Both the position numbers and the translations under genes were made by a program. This document shows, one piece after another, positions 60,881 through 64,000 of a stretch of 64,000 nucleotides of DNA. Location: NCBI RefSeq assembly GCF_025960875.1, contig NZ_JAODLR010000002.1, positions 248,001 to 312,000 of the forward strand, given 5' to 3'. A model generated the notes under the pieces. That model did not search any database and had not been told where the DNA came from. It saw only the letters and a program-made list of their open reading frames with translations. How positions within the stretch are numbered: position 1 is the stretch's first letter; every line of letters starts with the position of its first letter. The stretch is from Crystallibacter permensis. Its GTDB lineage: Bacteria > Actinomycetota > Actinomycetes > Actinomycetales > Micrococcaceae.

Positions 60881-62142
60881 TGACCAGCTACCTGGCGCCC
60901 GGCGTCTACGTTAAGGAAGTGCCCAGCGGGCCGCGCACCATCGGCCGGGTCAGTACCAGCATCGCGGCCTTCATCGGCAAGGCCCCGAAGTCCCAAGCCC
61001 GGCTGGACGAAGCGGTCGCGATCGACAACTGGACACAGTTCGCCGACCTCTACATCGGCGACGCCAGCGCCGGGACCCACCTGGCCAACGCCGTCTATGG
61101 CTTTTTCGCCAACGGCGGCGGGCGTTGCTACGTCGTCAATATCGGCGACGGCGACAATCTCACCGGGACCTCGGCCAAGCCCACCGGCGTACGGCTGCTC
61201 GAAGCCCTGGACAATGTGTCGATGGTCGCCGCCCCAGGGTTCCACCGGCCACAGGACTACGCCGCCCTGCTGGAGCACTGCGAGCACCCGTTACGGCAGG
61301 ACCGCCTTGCCGTGATGGACACGCCAGAAGACGTGGCTGACATCGACGATCTGACTGCGGCAGGCGGCGCAACGGTTCCGGAGCCGGACAACATTGGCGG
61401 CACGGATTCAGGCAGCGATGCCGGTGAAGACGACGACGGCGGGAGCCCGCCTCCCAGCTCCGAGGACAACGGTCCGATCGGGGCACCCCAGTCCCCCGGC
61501 GGCTACGCGGCACAGTACTTCCCGTGGATCGTCGTGCAGGACGCTGTCACAGGCGCCTTGGTGGCCCAGCCGCCGTCGGGCCATATCGCCGGCATCTGGG
61601 CGCGGGTGGATTCCTCCCGCGGCGTCCATAAAGCACCTGCCAACGAGCCGGTCCAGGGCGCGGTGAACCTGGTCCACCAAGTGACCCGAGGGGAGCAGGA
61701 GGTCCTCAATCCGGCCGGCGTCAACTGCATCCGTCGCTTCCCGGAGGGCTTCCTGGTCTGGGGCGCCCGCACCCGCGCACCGCAGTCCGGCGAGTACCGG
61801 TATATCAACGTCCGCCGCCTGACCAACATGATCAAGGAGTCCATCGCCGAAGGCACCAAATGGGCCGTGTTCGAACCCAACGACTACGCACTCTGGGGCT
61901 CGCTCCGCAGGGACATCGGTTCGTTCCTGACCAATGTCTGGCGCGATGGCGGCCTGCTCGGCCGGACGCCGGAAGAGGCCTTCTTCGTGAAATGCGATGA
62001 GGAGACCAACCCTCCGGAGGTGCGCAACGAAGGCCAGATTGTGGCCATTGTCGGCCTCTCCGTGGTGCGGCCCGCAGAGTTCGTCATCTTCAAGCTCATG
62101 CAGTCCGCCAACATGACCGAAATCGAAAGCACAGGAGCCTGA
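60880..62142 (+). CDS. Contractile injection system sheath protein
   Basis: 420 residues. Tail-sheath signature at the N-terminus (LAPGVYVKEVPSGPRTIGRV, TSIAAFIGKAPK) and a C-terminal domain with FLVWGARTRAPQSGEYRYIN, VRRLTNMIKESIAEGTKWAV, and RDIGSFLTNVWRDGGLLG, as in phage and eCIS sheaths (cis2/gp18-like). A low-complexity acidic insertion (about residues 165-207; Asp, Gly, Ser, Glu and Pro) interrupts the middle, which is unusual and probably surface-exposed. It contracts to drive the inner tube. Followed by the tube gene with one base between. Confidence 0.92.
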   Translation: MTSYLAPGVYVKEVPSGPRTIGRVSTSIAAFIGKAPKSQARLDEAVAIDNWTQFADLYIGDASAGTHLANAVYGFFANGGGRCYVVNIGDGDNLTGTSAKPTGVRLLEALDNVSMVAAPGFHRPQDYAALLEHCEHPLRQDRLAVMDTPEDVADIDDLTAAGGATVPEPDNIGGTDSGSDAGEDDDGGSPPPSSEDNGPIGAPQSPGGYAAQYFPWIVVQDAVTGALVAQPPSGHIAGIWARVDSSRGVHKAPANEPVQGAVNLVHQVTRGEQEVLNPAGVNCIRRFPEGFLVWGARTRAPQSGEYRYINVRRLTNMIKESIAEGTKWAVFEPNDYALWGSLRRDIGSFLTNVWRDGGLLGRTPEEAFFVKCDEETNPPEVRNEGQIVAIVGLSVVRPAEFVIFKLMQSANMTEIESTGA

Positions 62143-62143
62143 C

Positions 62144-62629
62144 ATGCCGGGATCCAACAAAGCCCCCAGCGCGCAGCCGGGCAACGTCGTCGACCCGTAC
62201 CGCGCGTACAATTTCAAGCTCATCGACCACGGCATCATGCAGGCCGCGTTCACCCGGGTCGAGGGGCTGGGCATCGTGGTCAACCGCGCGCTGTTCCGTG
62301 CCGGCGGCGAAAACAGCGTGGTCCGGGCCATCCCCATGCAGGTGAGTTACCCGCCGGTGAAGCTCTGGTACGGCGTCACGGATTCGGACGAACTGCTACG
62401 CTGGCTCTTCACCGCGGTCAAGGGCCGGGTGGAACGCCGCGATGTGTCCCTGGCCCTGCTCAATGAGGCCGGCACGGACCATGTCCGCCGCTGGGACTTC
62501 ATCGGCGCCTGGCCCTGCGAATGGCAAGGCACCCCGCTGGACGCGCTCGGCGACGAACTCGCCATAGAGTGCCTGACCCTCACGTTCGACCGGCTGGAAC
62601 TGGCAGATGACGGAAACCAGGCCCCGTAA
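62144..62629 (+). CDS. Contractile injection system inner tube protein (gp19/Hcp-like)
   Basis: 161 residues. The layout DPYRAYNFKLIDHGIMQAAFTR... EGLG, KLWYGVTDSDELLRWLFTAV and the terminal LAIECLTLTFDRLEL is typical of T4 gp19-like tube subunits. Such proteins form the rigid inner tube inside the sheath. Length about 150-165 is normal. Its end overlaps the next gene start by 23 bases. Confidence 0.9.
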   Translation: MPGSNKAPSAQPGNVVDPYRAYNFKLIDHGIMQAAFTRVEGLGIVVNRALFRAGGENSVVRAIPMQVSYPPVKLWYGVTDSDELLRWLFTAVKGRVERRDVSLALLNEAGTDHVRRWDFIGAWPCEWQGTPLDALGDELAIECLTLTFDRLELADDGNQAP

Positions 62630-63908
62630 AGCCGTGGCCGAGAGTCTGCGCCGGATAGCCGACGCCCTCGACCCGGCCCCGCAACCGAAAGACGTGGCGG
62701 CGGCGCCTGCTGCCGCGGCTAAACCCGGTGCCCCGGAGCATTGGCTGGCCAGGCTGGAAGAGGCCGGCGTATCCACCGCCGCCTATCGAACGGGAGCGGA
62801 GCCGGAAGGGGCTGCCCGGAACGAAAAGGATTCCGTGCGTTCATCGGGCGGGATCCTCGCCACCGGACTGCGACATCTTGCCCGCCTCTTCGCCCACAAG
62901 CCCGGACAGCAGGAAGCAGGAATAACGACGGCGGAGGCACCGGTACCAGCGTCCGAACGAACGCAGGCACGGACGGCACCAACCGCGGCCGGAGCGGAGC
63001 AACGCCAAGACTACGGAGCACCGGTGCGGCGCGCCGGATACGCCGAGCCGAAAAGGGCCGGGAAACCCAGCGCAGTGACGTTCCCGCCGCAGGACGCACA
63101 ACCCCGGCCGAGGCAGGCAGCGGGCGCAGCACCTCCCGGTTCCCCGGCGGAAACCGGGGCGAGAGGCAGTTCGCTGCATCTGCCCACGGGGGCCACCAGT
63201 CCGGTTCCGGAAGCGTGGGGCCGCAGTCCGGTTGCCCCGAGGAATGCGGCGGAACCGTCTCCGGGCACGCCGGCGCCTCCTCCGGGACCAGCCGATCCGG
63301 CCCAGCGGACGGATGACGCCGTTCCCCGAAGTACGGCCGATCCCCGGAGCACGGATCCTGAAGGCAGGAGTCCAGGGCTGCACCCGCCGGTTGCCAGCGG
63401 CCGCCTGGTCTTGAACGTCGGCCGCGGACCGGAAGACCGCTCCGTGCCGGGAGCCGTTCCACGGTACCGGGCCGCCGTTTTCCGGTCCGGCGACGGGACC
63501 AGCCGTCCCACAGTCCCTGGCAACGGCAACGCCAACGGCGCCGAGACGGCAGGCAAGGACGGCGCCAACGAGGCTGTTGCAGGGCAACGCCCGGGTAGCA
63601 CAGGAAGTCCTGCCGGATTCGATATCAACGGGTCAGCAGTCCCCTACCAGTCGTCGTCGCTCCTTGCACCGGCGCAGCAGGCCAACGCGGACACCGGCCA
63701 GAAGCAGGACGCTTTTCCCGCCTCCGGCGCCGCATCGCCGGTGGGGCCGAACGTTCCCGCGGTGCTCCCGGCGGCGCCGCCCTGGCCGGACCTGCCAGGG
63801 CAGAACCGGTTGGCCGGATCGGCAGCGGCCGTCCAGGCGGCGCAAGGACAATGGCTGGATGCCCTCGCCCGGGCCTCCCGGCTGGCGGCCGAACAAGGAG
63901 CCCGCTGA
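62607..63908 (+). CDS. Proline-, alanine- and glycine-rich protein in the injection-system operon
   Basis: 433 residues. Only the N-terminal about 55 residues look ordered (AVAESLRRIADALD, EHWLARLEEAGVSTAA). The rest is low-complexity, with Pro, Ala, Gly, Arg and Ser runs, and the C-terminus has a short helix (AVQAAQGQWLDALARASRLA). No signal peptide. It sits between the tube gene and the LysM/tube-type gene and is coupled on both sides (23-base overlap before, TGATG after). It could be a tape-measure, a tube-interacting linker or a cargo-related factor. I do not recognise a family. Confidence 0.6.
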   Translation: MTETRPRKAVAESLRRIADALDPAPQPKDVAAAPAAAAKPGAPEHWLARLEEAGVSTAAYRTGAEPEGAARNEKDSVRSSGGILATGLRHLARLFAHKPGQQEAGITTAEAPVPASERTQARTAPTAAGAEQRQDYGAPVRRAGYAEPKRAGKPSAVTFPPQDAQPRPRQAAGAAPPGSPAETGARGSSLHLPTGATSPVPEAWGRSPVAPRNAAEPSPGTPAPPPGPADPAQRTDDAVPRSTADPRSTDPEGRSPGLHPPVASGRLVLNVGRGPEDRSVPGAVPRYRAAVFRSGDGTSRPTVPGNGNANGAETAGKDGANEAVAGQRPGSTGSPAGFDINGSAVPYQSSSLLAPAQQANADTGQKQDAFPASGAASPVGPNVPAVLPAAPPWPDLPGQNRLAGSAAAVQAAQGQWLDALARASRLAAEQGAR

Positions 63909-64000
63909 TGGAACATGTGTCCTTCCTGATCGAGGAAACCGGCGAGCACCTGAGCTGCCTGCTCAACCCCGAATCCCTGGTCATGACGCGAACCGCAGGC
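63908..64000 (+). CDS. N-terminal fragment of a CIS tube/LysM-type baseplate protein (cut by window end)
   Basis: 31 residues visible: MEHVSFLIEETGEHLSCLLN, then PESLVMTRTAG. The start resembles the CIS tube N-terminal domain (the family with a C(L/F)NPxE(Y/S) motif followed by a LysM domain) seen in Pvc7/8-type proteins. ATG overlaps the previous stop (TGATG). The assignment is short and tentative, but it agrees with the preceding tube and sheath genes. Confidence 0.65.
   Translation, partial: MEHVSFLIEETGEHLSCLLNPESLVMTRTAG

Noticed and set aside
60200-64000. Prophage explanation for the sheath and tube genes
   Set aside because: No capsid, portal, terminase or integrase gene is visible, and a Pvc16-like protein heads the operon, which fits an injection system. 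The window ends before the operon does, so a phage origin cannot be fully excluded.
1-64000. CRISPR arrays and tRNA or rRNA genes
   Set aside because: No regularly spaced repeats, cas genes or cloverleaf/rRNA sequences were seen by eye on either strand.

Overview
The window is high-GC DNA from an actinobacterium, most likely a soil Micrococcaceae (Arthrobacter-like). The lineage is inferred from base composition, GTG starts, strong purine-rich ribosome sites, and gene types such as SARP, ANTAR, IclR and LuxR-type regulators, secreted subtilase and esterase proteins. No rRNA, tRNA or CRISPR array was seen.

Layout. 1-2.7 kb is decaying DNA: the tail of a Gfo/Idh dehydrogenase, a restriction-endonuclease-like remnant, a small membrane ORF broken by a 16-bp tandem duplication, and a LacI regulator killed by three in-frame stops and a frameshift. 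2.8-14.8 kb is a catabolic island: a minus-strand operon (two Gfo/Idh dehydrogenases and a TIM-barrel isomerase/dehydratase), a fused double-IclR regulator, and a plus-strand operon (xylose-type sugar ABC importer, maleylacetate reductase, aldo/keto reductase, hydroxyquinol 1,2-dioxygenase). A matching palindrome lies upstream of both operons, suggesting one regulon that imports a cyclitol or glycoside and routes it to hydroxyquinol ring cleavage. 15-20 kb holds an ion channel, a hydrolase, hypotheticals and a DesK/NarL-type two-component system.

20-25.3 kb is the first of two paralogous cassettes: an intracellular HExxHxxGxxH metalloprotease, a caspase-like protein with a large conserved C-terminal region, and a small overlapping partner gene, beside a SARP regulator and a trypsin-like protein lacking catalytic residues. 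25.4-53.5 kb is mixed: GAF-ANTAR, an AT-rich AIPR phage-resistance gene, SurE and a PfkB kinase, a methyltransferase/OsmC pair divergent from an ArsR-rhodanese regulator with twin operators, cold-shock protein, secreted subtilase, phosphoesterase and esterase proteins, HigBA, an XRE-membrane pair, USP, AraC-nitrilase, and a NYN nuclease. Several short duplicated gene tails and a family of hairpin repeats show local rearrangement.

53.6-57.3 kb is the second metalloprotease-caspase-partner cassette. It is followed by a PKD-domain membrane protein, an insertion sequence with two frameshifts, and from 60.2 kb the start of a contractile injection system (Pvc16-like, sheath, tube, a proline-rich protein, and a LysM/tube-type protein cut by the window end). 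The duplicated caspase cassette, with one copy beside a contractile injection system, is the strongest candidate for an undescribed system here, possibly regulated cell death or an intracellular response coupled to the injection apparatus.
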